Source: Biscogniauxia marginata (Eukaryota; Ascomycota; Sordariomycetes; Xylariales; Xylariaceae). Taken from it: a DNA stretch of 64,000 nt. The notes beneath the pieces are model-generated. The model worked only from the letters and a program-made list of their open reading frames with translations. It did not search any database and had not been told where the DNA came from. Location of the stretch: positions 1 to 64,000 of the forward strand of contig MU404189.1 in NCBI GenBank assembly GCA_022695795.1, in the 5' to 3' direction. Both the position numbers and the translations under genes were made by a program. This document shows, in pieces, positions 1 through 10,471 of the stretch (positions are counted from its first letter, which is position 1; the number at the start of each line of letters is the position of its first letter).

Positions 1-97
1 ATTTATATAACTTATTTATTTATATAACTTATTTATTTATATAACTTATTTATTTATATAACTTATTTATTTATATAACTTATTTATTTATATAATA
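1..97. repeat. 17-bp AT-only tandem repeat
   Basis: The unit ATTTATATAACTTATTT repeats about 5.7 times, apparently perfectly, before breaking into irregular AT-rich DNA. It sits at the window edge inside an AT-rich block that runs to about 380, so the array may continue to the left. Confidence 0.9.
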
Positions 98-1168
98 ATT
101 ATATTAAATTAAATTAATAATAAATATTATTATTATTTATAAACCTAGGAAATCCGTGAATTATATATATTAACTTAAAATATTAAATGTCGTTTTTAAT
201 ATTTTAATATCTTTTTAATAAAAAAGCAAAGTTTAATTTAATAATTAATAATTATCACTTATTATAAATAAAAATCGCTTTTTACCTTATATATTTTCTT
301 ATTATAATAGTAAAAGAAAAGAATAAAAGAAAAGTGGTTAAATTAAGTGAAACTATTTATAATATAAATATAACTAAAAAAAACCAGTCCTTTCCGGAAA
401 AACCACTGGGCTGGGCCGGCCCACAGTGCTGTCTACTTGATACGGGGCCACAGGGGTACGTACCTTCGGTACGTACCAGCAGATAGATTAGATAAGGGGA
501 GCCATAAATATGGCTGGCTGCAACCCTGCTCCTCCCTCTTCATCATCATCTCAATACACACTTTTCACCATACAGTCTTTAGGACCCTATTCCACAGCAT
601 CACTACTATTTCTTAAATAATAGCTTTAATGAGGAGGCACGCGGTATGGGCCCTCAGGTGGTAAAAATAACCGCATGCCAGCTGTGCTATAGCTGTCTAC
701 TAGCTGGTTGAGAAAGCTTAGCATTTTGAGGTACAAAATCCATGTGAATTAATTTTGGCCCGGACCTTCATAATCATGTGTAGTTAGAGTAGGAACCTCC
801 AAAACCAGAGGGGTTAAAACCTGAAGGTGACATATTGCCGCAGGTAGAATCAGCAATATGGGTGAATGTGACTGTGAATGGTGCAATAGAATGTGTAGAA
901 GATGTTAGAGGCTGCTAGTGGTAAATCGAGGTAGTGGCTTATATATATTCCTGGTGTGGCGAATTATTATTATTTTAGGCCGAAACACCTCAAGCGTCCA
1001 CGACAACAAGAAATTTAGCATGCTTAGAGGAGCTTCAACGAGCGGATATTGAACCAACTAGGGACTAAGAATTGAACCTAACGTAGAAGTCTAGGGACAA
1101 TCGGATTGCAACGGACATAATAAACATGACTTGGTCTAATACCATCAAGAGCCCGAGGCAGCAAGCAT
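98..1168. other. AT-rich block, then gene-free sequence
   Basis: Positions 98-380 are almost pure A/T with no coding potential, like RIP-mutated repeat DNA. From about 385 base composition becomes ordinary. A perfect hairpin at 455-477 consists of two copies of GGTACGTACC around TTC, each copy itself a palindrome. The rest up to the paralogue gene has no open frame of note; it could be transposon-derived, but I recognise no end motif. Confidence 0.5.
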
Positions 1169-2468
1169 TTACTTGCTATCCTCCAGGTGCTTGTCAGGAA
1201 CAGGTCCATGGTACTTGGTTGGATCATTACCATCTTCCCACCACCTTTTAATGGCCTCCTTTGAGGGGTCCTTGTCCGTCCACGTAGTCGAGTCACTGTC
1301 GTCCAATTTCTTCAAGGCGTCAAGGACGGTTTCGAGATTCACATTCTTGAGCCCCTAGGTGTGTATTAGATCATCCCATGCTTTATTTTATGAAGATCTC
1401 CGGGTAGATGACTGCGTACCTTTTTCAAGTCATCGCAGGCTTCGTCGACGACATCCGCAATGTCGCTCTTCCTCTTCATCTTCACAACCATAACGTACAT
1501 CGAAGAAATGTACTGCGCGTAAACGTCGCCCATGAGGGCGATACCCTGTGCAGTGACGCGGCGGTATGCGAGGTCGTTGATTGCGCTGCGTGGACAGTAA
1601 GGAATATGGCCAAAAAAAAAAAGGGGGGGGTCAATCTATTCAGTGGGATAGCATACTCTTCAAGCTCCTGGCGTTGCTCAGCTCCTTTGATTGCCGCAAT
1701 GATCAGGATAACAGCGTCGATGAATACGCCCAGAACCGTAATGACAGTGCCAGCAGCCTTCACAAATTTTAGGGACTTCATAGCCGTCTCCCCCAACTCA
1801 ATTTCAGTTGAGAGCGACTTAACAATAGCCGAACCGAGCCTAATAAGCTGTTGAGCTGCCTCAACGTCTATATTCTGGTCAGCACTCATCCCCCCCGGGG
1901 GCTTCAGCTGTGTTCTTTCCTTTGGTGAGAGCAATTAATGCCCGAATGATATAGTTCATGGCTGTGACGATCTTGCCACTTGTAACGAACTCCACCATTT
2001 TTGCTGGTGAACGCATGTGGTGTCAGTGATCACAGTTCAGACTAGAGGGTAGTGTTGGTTGGTATTCACCTGTGAGTGCTGTCCCTCCGGCCACCATGAT
2101 CACTAGCCCGATGACATCGATGATCTGGCTGTCGTTTGCAACATCGTCCTCGTAGTACTTGACAAGATCTAAGTACTTGTTCTTCACGTCTTCGGGCATG
2201 CTTTCCATCAATTTCTTCCTCAACTCATCGATGGACTGTAGCCCATGAGCTTGGAGAACATCTTGAAACTTGCTTTCAATGACTTTCAGTTGGTCTGACA
2301 CCGTACTCTTGTTGAGCCTTGCGTCATTCTGGATAGTGGAGATTTGGGTGACGAGCTGTTTGACTCGGTTGCCCCGGTTTCTGTTATCTGGAGTCTGTTA
2401 GGAACCCAGAATGACGGGGAAACCTGGTGATTAGCTAACGTACCAGGGTAGAGAAGGTCGACGGACAT
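1169..2468 (-). CDS. Helical membrane-inserting-type protein, paralogue A
   Basis: I do not recognise this family by name. Exons read by frame and splice sites: 2468-2444, 2387-2070, 2003-1657, 1585-1420, 1354-1169. The product, roughly 320-345 residues, has a short N-terminus with a YPDN motif, a charged helical region (about residues 20-95), a hydrophobic Gly/Ala segment (IIDVIGLVIMVAGGTAL), a second hydrophobic hairpin (AAGTVITVLGVFIDAVILII), then charged helices and a Trp-rich tail. Helix, apolar hairpin, helix resembles alpha-pore-forming or apolipoprotein-L-like folds; that is inference from layout only. It is clearly homologous to the divergent gene at 3715-5076. Exon 3 changes frame by one base near a run of five C and seven G at 1892-1903 (plus-strand coordinates). 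Either an indel breaks the gene or a weak-donor intron (GTCACA or GTTACA to the AG at about 1910) removes it. The ATG at 2468 is chosen because the N-terminus then matches paralogue B. Confidence 0.72.
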
Positions 2469-3714
2469 TGTGGCCAGATGAGGAATATGCAAAGAAGAGT
2501 GATGAAGAGCGAAGAGCAAGGAATGTGGACTGATGTTGAGGCGAAATTGGGATTGAGGATGTCATCTCCTCGTTGGGAATTTACATTCGTTATATGCTTG
2601 GGCAAAACAAGGAACGGTTTCAATAGAGCTAAATCGTCACCAACTCTTGGGCTACTGAATCACAAGAGCTGAACAGAGGGAGATCTTTCCCACATTGAGA
2701 TGCATGAGATGCTAGTTGAGGAGAGCTGAATGTAAGATGGTCGGTCTATACTGCATCTACAGTGCTATGCAGCTTCCCGGTTTCTGTCATAGGACATGCA
2801 GGGCATATGCATAGGTAGCATCCGGCAGTTGGCAACACGAGGATAAGGCAGGAATGCAGGCCATGTTGGGCTGGAATGAAGAAGGTATTCGGACTTTACC
2901 TTCAGAGGTATCTGGACAGTATACTACACTGTGCTACCTATATATATGAGTAGAAATCAGGTCGGATGTACGGATGAGAGACTTAGATGGATAAGGCTCG
3001 ACCTGATTAAATATACTGAAATTATTCTGGCTTCACACTTGACCACGTAACAGTTTCCCTCAGACGAATGGCACATTGTTAATACGAACTTCAGTTGTAC
3101 TAAATTACTGGGTTGGAAGGTGCTGGCGAGCCCCGAATGGTTAACAACGCGTCACGGCTCGTGCCACGCTAGAGGTGGCTACATACATGTCTCAACTTCA
3201 ACGTACAATGAGCCCAATCTTTCAACTTATCCAAACCCCCTCCTCTCAGCCGGCTTGGTATTGATCTAGATTTCCATCAAACATCAATAGGCGTCGCTAC
3301 TGATCCAATAGAATCCAAGACTACTACTTCTGTACGAAATCATTCTACGTATCGCTTTGATATCCCTAGGATTTAGCAATAGCCACATACCTCACACGCG
3401 GAATATCCTGCGGGGCTTACGTAGATATATGATGGCTCATAAATGAAGACAACTGCTCAGCCGCGTCAGCCGTCTCGGTATGATCTTCGAACTAAGACAG
3501 GAGAGGGGTAGACATGAAGAAGGACAGACCTTGCGACCTCTGTGGTTACATCCTTTTGAACTCCTTCCTTTCTGTTCGGCTCGAATTTCTTCCTGGTCTT
3601 GGGCAACATGAGTCGTACCCACCAGTCACACCACGGCGTGCAGTTCAAGTTGTGAACAATTGTTCAGTCCAAAGTTTCCAACATATTCTTCTTCTTGAAT
3701 CATAGACTCACAGT
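2469..3714. promoter_or_regulatory. Shared divergent intergenic region of the paralogue pair
   Basis: About 1.25 kb between the two divergent start codons, with no supportable gene. It must hold both promoters. I see no long inverted or direct repeat; the size is too large to claim one bidirectional promoter. Confidence 0.4.
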
Positions 3715-5076
3715 ATGGGGAACACGGTCAGTGACTTAATGTATCCCGACAACCCTAATCGTCGCAAGCGCGCCGAAGGCTTGCGGCAGGATATCCTTCA
3801 ACTTGTGCAAGACTTTGAACGAGAAAAGAGCAAAAAGTTGAGACACCCCCTGTCCCCTCTTTCTTCACATCATCTTCTCCATTTCCTTTCTGCCTCGAAT
3901 GCTGATTCCTACGATACTATTTCTCAGAGAAGAATTATTCAACAAGGTTAAGGAAGAGTTGGACGCGGTGCTGCACAAGTTGGGCGTGAAAACTCGAGAC
4001 GAGCTGGACAAGTACATCCGCGACAACATGAAAAACGATGCGGACCTGAAGGCCTATGATAATTTGCGTCAGAGGTATAATGACCCACTCACATCATATA
4101 TCGTTTGGCCCTCAATGTGCATACTAACGCGTCCCCTTAGTATTGATAAGTGGGATCAGACTGCCAACATCATCGTCGACATTGTAGGTCTGGTAGGCGT
4201 CGGCACCTTCGTCGTCGGGAGTCTTGCCGCTCTTGTCGGCATCATTACTTTCTCAGCCGCGGTCGGCGCTCTCGAAATAGTTGCCGGATTGGCAGCAGCA
4301 GCAGGCCTAGTGGTGGTCGTCTTGAGCATTTATGAAGGTGCTGTTCAACGAGAGGCAAGTTTAGCAACCATCGTATCTGGCAACCCGAACTTTAGCATCC
4401 TTGACTAATCCCTTTGCTCATTCACAGAAACTCAGAGAGGCCATCCACACGATGCTAGAAAAGCGAACTGAGGCATTCCAGTATGTACAGCGCATGCGCA
4501 TTCTTAACACTTGGGCTCGGTCCATCGGTCAGTTGTCTTCCCTTATATATACATAGTTACTGGAAGCATTGCCACTGACCCCCTTTAGTGAACGAATTGC
4601 AAAAAGGCAAAACCTTCGATGATCTGAAGGACCTATTGCAGGAGGGCCTCAAAGAGCCATGGGATCAGTGCACTCTGCACTATTGTCAGGAAAAGCTCCG
4701 AGAGACCGATATCGAGAGGGGTGCGTGGATGGACGAGGATGGACGAGGATACTTCTACTCTTCTGTGGGCGTCTCAAGAGTCTCAAAGCCAGCCAATACT
4801 GATGGTAAGGTTCCACGTGTGGAACTGAGCTTCACGCCTCTTGACACTGGAGTGTGTCAGTCAGTGACGTTGATGCTTCAGGGAGCCATTTCTAGTTCTG
4901 TCTGTGTTGCAACATCAGGGCAAGACACTTGGTTTCTCAGAGGGAAACCGGTCGAGGATGTCTCTGAACTAGAGGCCGAGCAATACGACCTGGAGCGGGT
5001 TCCTGAAGGAAAGACTGGTGCACATGATATGTACCGCGCCTGTCGCCTCAAGGTCAACAGTCTCTCCTTTGTCTAG
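3715..5076 (+). CDS. Helical membrane-inserting-type protein, paralogue B
   Basis: Unrecognised family, paralogue of the divergent gene at 1169-2468. Proposed exons 3715-3836, 3928-4074, 4141-4354, 4428-4527 and 4589-5076 give 356 residues in a continuous frame. The protein starts MGNTVS, a good N-myristoylation context (Gly2, Ser6), and carries the same YPDN motif as its paralogue. Then come a charged helical stretch (to about residue 90), a long Gly/Ala/Val hydrophobic region (about 100-155, two membrane-spanning lengths), a second charged helical stretch and a C-terminal extension of about 100 residues with no counterpart in paralogue A. The third intron (4355-4427) starts GCAAGT, a GC-AG intron; removing it restores reading through QREKLREA. 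The first intron donor (GTTGAG) is weak and the least certain join. A membrane-tethered or pore-forming role is inferred from architecture only. Confidence 0.75.
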
Positions 5077-5495
5077 GACCCCAAAGTTCGCACGAGCATG
5101 AGGTCCTAGGTTGTCTTTCCGTGAAATGACAAGCAGATCGGTTGTTAAATTATGAACGCAGTGGCGATGCCTATGGAGGCAAAGTCTAAAATGAAGCGCT
5201 ATATAGCTTACTCTCCTTCTGAATTTACTTCCCGCTTCGCGACGACCTGATGTTTGAGCCCTAACCTTAGCTGTTATTTGCAATAAATTACATTGGTCCC
5301 ATGAGATACAAATACAGAAAATGAGAAGAAATATAGTTAAGCCCCCTCTTAAGTATTGAAATACAGGGTTATGAGGTTACTTAATTGGTTGAAGAGCTGT
5401 CTAGAGTATGTGGGAGGACCTGTCTATTATATACATGCCGGCTGCGGTGACCCTGTACCTGTACATAACAGCTACCCCCTCGACACCTATTTTAG
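5077..5495. other. Gene-free spacer
   Basis: Sequence between paralogue B and the dehydrogenase relic. No open frame with protein-like composition is visible. The last part may contain more decayed dehydrogenase coding sequence, but I could not align it convincingly. Confidence 0.4.
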
Positions 5496-5935
5496 CAGTA
5501 TGCACTTAATCGATATCTCCAAAAGGTGCGTGCTTTTACTAGTATTGTCTCGTGTCATCTATCCCTGACGCCCTTGGCAGGATTCGAACCTCAGCAAGGT
5601 GAGCGCCGTGGCTGTCAACCCGGGCAACATGGTTGACTCGCGCACGTTCCGCACCAACACGCCGGTGAGCCTTCACGGAATGCAGACGTGGGTATACAAA
5701 CCTCTACTTCCCTTATTCCAACTATTAGACTCCACCATTCGAACCGCGGCCCCGGCAGGGGTAAATGTCGTCGAGGTTGCTGTGAGTCCAACATATGTGG
5801 GCGAGAGAGGCTTCTTCACGCTTTTAAAAAAAAGACTAGAGCTCGCCAGAAAGCAATGGCCAAGAAAAGCAGCAGAGTGTATGGAAGCAGACTCTGAAAT
5901 GGGCTCAGATCACGAGGGAGAATACTAGAATGCAA
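5496..5935 (+). pseudogene. Short-chain dehydrogenase, C-terminal relic
   Basis: This is the C-terminal third of a fungal SDR of the retinol-dehydrogenase-like type. A first piece reads YALNRYLQK (about 5503-5530), then a plausible intron (GTGCGT to GGCAG, ending 5580), then VAVNPGNMVDSR, the family segment after the catalytic Tyr/Lys, and VVEVAVSPTYVGERGFFTLL. After an A-run at about 5825-5833 the family-like sequence (SSPES, then VWKQTLKWAQITRENT) continues in another frame and is preceded by an in-frame TAG. Another TAG precedes YALNR. The Rossmann domain and the YxxxK catalytic residues are missing, so it cannot be a working enzyme. The stop codons are compatible with C-to-T mutation of CAG, that is RIP or simple decay. 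Confidence 0.8.
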
Positions 5936-8856
5936 CTTGCAATCGAGTAATGAACAGGAGATGGTGATTTTTCACCTCCTTGATAATAATCACTATCTGT
6001 GAGGCAGTGGGCCTGGGGAATACGAACATATCGTAGATATTTCATTATTGAAACCAATTTCTCATTCACCTTTTCATCACTTTTCTTTTGGGTTGCCTTT
6101 GGTCTTTCGTGTTGTGACGTTGCTCTGGGTAATTAACCTTTACTGTCGTTTAACATCCAGTCGTTTGTAAGCCTAAAACTGACAGCATCTCTGTGTAAAT
6201 TAACTAAAACCACATAAATACAATCTGGTGATATCGTCATTTTGATCTTGCTCGTCCAGCAAATAGCCTTAGAAAGACTGAGACCTCCATCTATTGGTGA
6301 GAAAATTACCAGGCGTGGTCCAATGTCGTTGGAATGGCCGATATCCCAACACCCCTCTCAGCTATGTTTCGACTAATACGATACCTGTTAACTGCGCAAG
6401 TCCCCTGTAAATTGGCAGCCAGATAGAAAAGGATAGGTAAGATTTGCCTGCGCCAAATATATTCATGACTTGAATCAGATATATTTTCTTGTTTTTGATG
6501 AATATTTCGTCCCGATACTCGTACTAGTTCTGGAAAAAAGTGGTACCGAGTTGGAAAGCTTGAGGCGAGTCTTTTCTTCAAGAGATATTTCGTTGTTTTA
6601 ATCGTTGGACGTAAGATTAGGTATAAACGATGGGTTTCCCACGGACATTTGAGGAATTCCCCTCGTATTCCCGCCTCTTTTCTCGACTCCTAGAATGCCC
6701 TTAATATCGATGTGCTCTTGGTGGGTATTAAAATGCAGTGGCGGCTTCGCTTGTAATGCGATTATTACCGGGTTGGTTGGTTGGTTGGTCTATTTAACGC
6801 CGCGGCAAGCCTCCCGAGGGGCTTTCGGCGTGGGTAGGCTAGCTAGAGAGTGGTCTAGTAGGAAAGTTACATTTAAGTCAAACACTCGGCAGAGCCTTTG
6901 GCCTTTGATTACTTTGATGGAGGTCTGCTTTCGCAATACTTTCTCTACAGTCCAAGTATAAAGAAATCAGTCGTTATTTTAGAACTGTCGATTTTGTCCG
7001 CCTCCTCGGGGTTAAATATTTGCTTGAGACAATATTCATTAAGACCTAGAAGCATAGACAGTCATAGAAACCTATTATACAACTGGAGCTTGCAATTAGG
7101 TGCAAGAATAAAGTGCATAGCCCTTGGGCGACTTGTACGTATCTAAGAGCATGATTTTTTCGACGTTTAATTCCAAACCAATGACTTGAAAACTTTGTGA
7201 CTTCTGTAGAATTTAGCTACATCTGACCTGTACAAAGCCTGCCCTGACCTATAGTATTGATTGGGTCGCAAGGAATCCGCCAAATCTTGCTTAATAAATG
7301 TGTTAAGAAAAACACTCGGGGTGTCCGGTTGTCAATCGACGACCGCTCAATATAACACCAATACCAATTGCACAAAGCCCGGATAGCAATTTTCTACGAC
7401 CAACCCGATTGACTCTAATCTGAAGGGAGATCTTCTCTGAAATCCATAAAACGACTACATCACATCGGATTTTCGGCAACCTGAGCTCGCCAACCGACCG
7501 TAACTAGGTGTAACCGCAATAATCCCTGAAAAGGTGTACAAATATCAACACATACCTTGCTGAGGCCAAGAAGAACACGCACACAAGTGTTGTTTGAATG
7601 TGGGTTGGTTCTATTTGGCAGTGACTGTTGCACTCTAAAATCTAAGCGAATATCACATTTGCCAATGCTAGGAGACTTCCCTTCCCCACAATCTAGACCG
7701 TTATAGTCATCTTACCGAGATCTTCACTCGCTTCGCGGCTCTGCCGGCAAGGTTCCTAGGTATAATACCAAGGGTGCTAACATGAAGCTACTTTCCAGGT
7801 GATTCGCTAGCGAGACTAGTGTATTCGCTACGTAGAGTTACAAGCCAGGTTAATTGCCTTTCAGCGAGGATATACAAGGTCTATTTCACTTCACAGGGTT
7901 GCATAGATGGTTTGAAACGCATGTATTGGGGGAGCATGAGCCTCTTTTTCGAGGCCTGGCGGTGTGCTATCGCGAAGCCGGCCACCTCGACCAGGACTCG
8001 AAATAGCTGCCCAAACTCATGCCCCAATAATTGTTTATTCCTTTTTGAGAGGGGGGTGATTCGAGGACTAACCGGTGCGCTTTGCGTAGCCGGCCATCGA
8101 TTAGGACTCGAATCTAAGGGGAGGCATAAAAAACCTCCGACCACGACCAAAAACCACCCCCTTCGTGGGAGGTGGAAAAGTGAGGTGACGAGGGGAAAAT
8201 CCCTCGCGTCGGACACGCGGCGAGCGAGGCCCTTATGAGGGCCTCGTACGTCGAGGTCCGTGCAGGCTAGCCTGTTAGGAAATAGACCACACTAACGAAG
8301 TCACTGACTTGTCGCTAGTTATATAAATTAAGGGGGAGAGAAGAAGAAAAAACAATATCTCGACAGCAGCAAGCACCACTGTCGCGGGGATAATCTATAT
8401 GGGTGCTAATTACCATAATACAATTAGCGATGTCGCTTTCACAACAGCTCTTCATATATATAAACAGTTTTTAGATAGTATCATGTCATACGGCTGTGTC
8501 GGGGTCCAGCTTGTAACGGACCAGAGGGGTCTTGTCCGGAGGGGGTCGGACGGAGGAAAGTCGTCAAGAATACGAGCCATGGTTACTTCTAACGGCCTGA
8601 AGCCCGGGCTTCCTCTTTTAGGGGGATCTTCGCGGCCTTGTATATACTTATACGATGCCGACCCGGAGAGCAGTAGGTGCCGAAACTCCGCCGGGCAAGC
8701 CACTGGCTGCAAGCGCAGGTCGACTTAGGGCCCGTGTCAAGTGCTTGGCGGAGGATTCATTCTATATATTATGAATGATGAATGATGATAAGTTTTAAGT
8801 CCCCAGCGAGACAGCTCCCCTATTTATCAATACGTTCTGAGACAGACTTTTATATC
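5936..8856. other. 2.9-kb gene-free, probably repeat-derived region
   Basis: No credible gene. Around 7960-8120 a segment of the form GCCGGCCA..CGA..AGGACTCGAA occurs twice (about 7977 and 8090), and the second copy forms an imperfect stem with GATTCGAGGACTAA at 8058. Around 8274 the sequence TGTTAGGAAATAGACC resembles the start of a copia-type LTR, but no partner LTR or TG..CA boundary can be shown. A GGTT tetranucleotide run lies near 6772-6788. Confidence 0.35.
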
Positions 8857-10471
8857 ATGCAGTTGTCCAAGATTTTGTGGCCAGCGTCCACTGTGCTCTA
8901 CTATGCAACGGCTGTCACAGGCTCGAAGCTTCTGAGGGGCGGAACTATCGTCGCATTTGACAAAAGCACCGGGCTACTCAACGTAATACGTAATGGGTCG
9001 CTGCTTATCGACGAAGACCGGATCACATCGATCCTCGACGCTGCATCGCTTGGTGATGTCCCAACCGACGCCGAGCTAGTAGATTGCACCAACAAGATCA
9101 TCACTCCTGGCTTCATTGATACACACCGTCACGGATGGCAGACTGTATATAAGACCTTGGGCTCTAACACGACATTCAGTGAATATACGTCACGATACGG
9201 TCAATTCGTGGCATTACCGCTATTCACTCCCGATGATGTATATATTAGCCAGCTAGCCGGCATTTATGAATCACTTGCCGCCGGAGTAACAACGATCCTC
9301 GATCATGCCCATCATACATGGACTCGTGAGCATGCCGCGGCAGGCTGGGAGGCCTCGGTTGATAGTGGTGCCAGGATCTTCTTTGCCTACGCGTTCCAGA
9401 ATACCTCTACGGACTTCCAAGTCCCGCAGCAGATTGCCCATTGGCGCGAACTGGCTGCATCGACGTCAACCAATCTTACGACACTTGGTATAGCCTACGA
9501 TGACTTCACGGTTAATCCCGAGTCTCTTACACAATCGATAGTTGATCTCGCTAAGTACGGAAAGCTCCCGCCCCGATAAATTTAAGACGTTGGCTAACCG
9601 ACGTAATAGAGACAACAACGTCGCGGTCTTGACCGCTCATCAAGCCGAAGGACCCTGGGCGTGTAAGTCTAGATCGATTCCATATCGGGTTTAATTCTTG
9701 CTCACTATATTAGTGGGTAATACTCCCGAAGACTTAAACCGTGCTGGAATTCTGAACTCCAGCATACCTGTTGTGCTTTCGCATGCCTCATTCCTCAGCG
9801 CTCAGGGAGCCCAGTTATTGCGGAGCACGAACCAGCATATCTCCATTACACCGGAATCGGAAATACACTACGGTCTTCTACACCCAACAAGTCATCTCAT
9901 TCTAGATCAGGCCGCGCTAGGTATCGATTCGCATTTTACATTCTCAACAGATGTTCTTACGCAGGCACGCTTTTGGTTACAACAGGTCCGGGAGCGTTTA
10001 TACAGCTATACTCTTGATCGCTGGGAAATTCCCGGTAGCAGCCCGATGTCTGTTAACCAGGCATTCCTTCTTGCAACCAGAAAAGGGGCACTAGCTCTTG
10101 GTAGAGATGATATCGGGATTATTGCGCCGGACGCCCAAGCAGACATTGTGGTTTGGGATGGGCGCTCGCCTGCCTTGCTAGGCTGGTCCGACCCGATCGC
10201 TGCCGTAATTCTCCATGCGAGCGTGGGTGATATCGATCATGTTCTGATTGGCGGAAATTTTGTAAAACGAGACAAGAAGCTCGTCATTGAGGGTTACGAG
10301 GAAGTTCAGGATCGGTTTCTGGAGGCTGCTGAGCGCATTCAGGCTACGTTGAAGGCAACGCCGTTGCCAGTGCAAGAGGGGAACTTCTTTACTGGATACC
10401 CATATGGGCCAGTTTTGCAAGCAGATGTTCAGCGAGGTGAAGGGACGGGGTACGGACCGAGCTATGTGTAA
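8857..10471 (+). CDS. Secreted-type amidohydrolase (ATZ/TRZ-like), frameshifted
   Basis: A metal-dependent amidohydrolase of the TRZ/ATZ/deaminase type that would hydrolyse C-N or related bonds on a ring substrate I cannot specify. The ATG at 8857 is preferred because it starts a hydrophobic signal-like N-terminus (MQLSKILWPASTVLYY). The first metal motif THRH gives His90 and His92; a later TAHQAEGPW supplies the next likely His ligand, followed by LSHAS and STDV, the usual order of remaining active-site residues. The intron is 9663-9713. Reading is broken once: at the C-run 9571-9574 the frame shifts by one base into an immediate TAA, while the expected sequence (DKFKTLANR, then NNVAVLTAHQ) continues in the next frame. 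With that one base discounted the length is about 520 residues, normal for the family. It is either a recent pseudogene or a homopolymer sequencing error. Confidence 0.8.

Noticed and set aside
5570..5600. GGATTCGAACC as the T-box of a minus-strand tRNA
   Set aside because: No A-box or stems on the minus strand, and the segment is explained by the intron end and coding sequence of the SDR relic.
8274..8400. Copia-like LTR start TGTTAGGAAATAGACC
   Set aside because: No second LTR, primer-binding site or target duplication found; only the first bases are suggestive.
8399..8728. 109-codon open frame near a possible LTR start
   Set aside because: No recognisable Gag or Pol motif, and the opposite strand is equally open.
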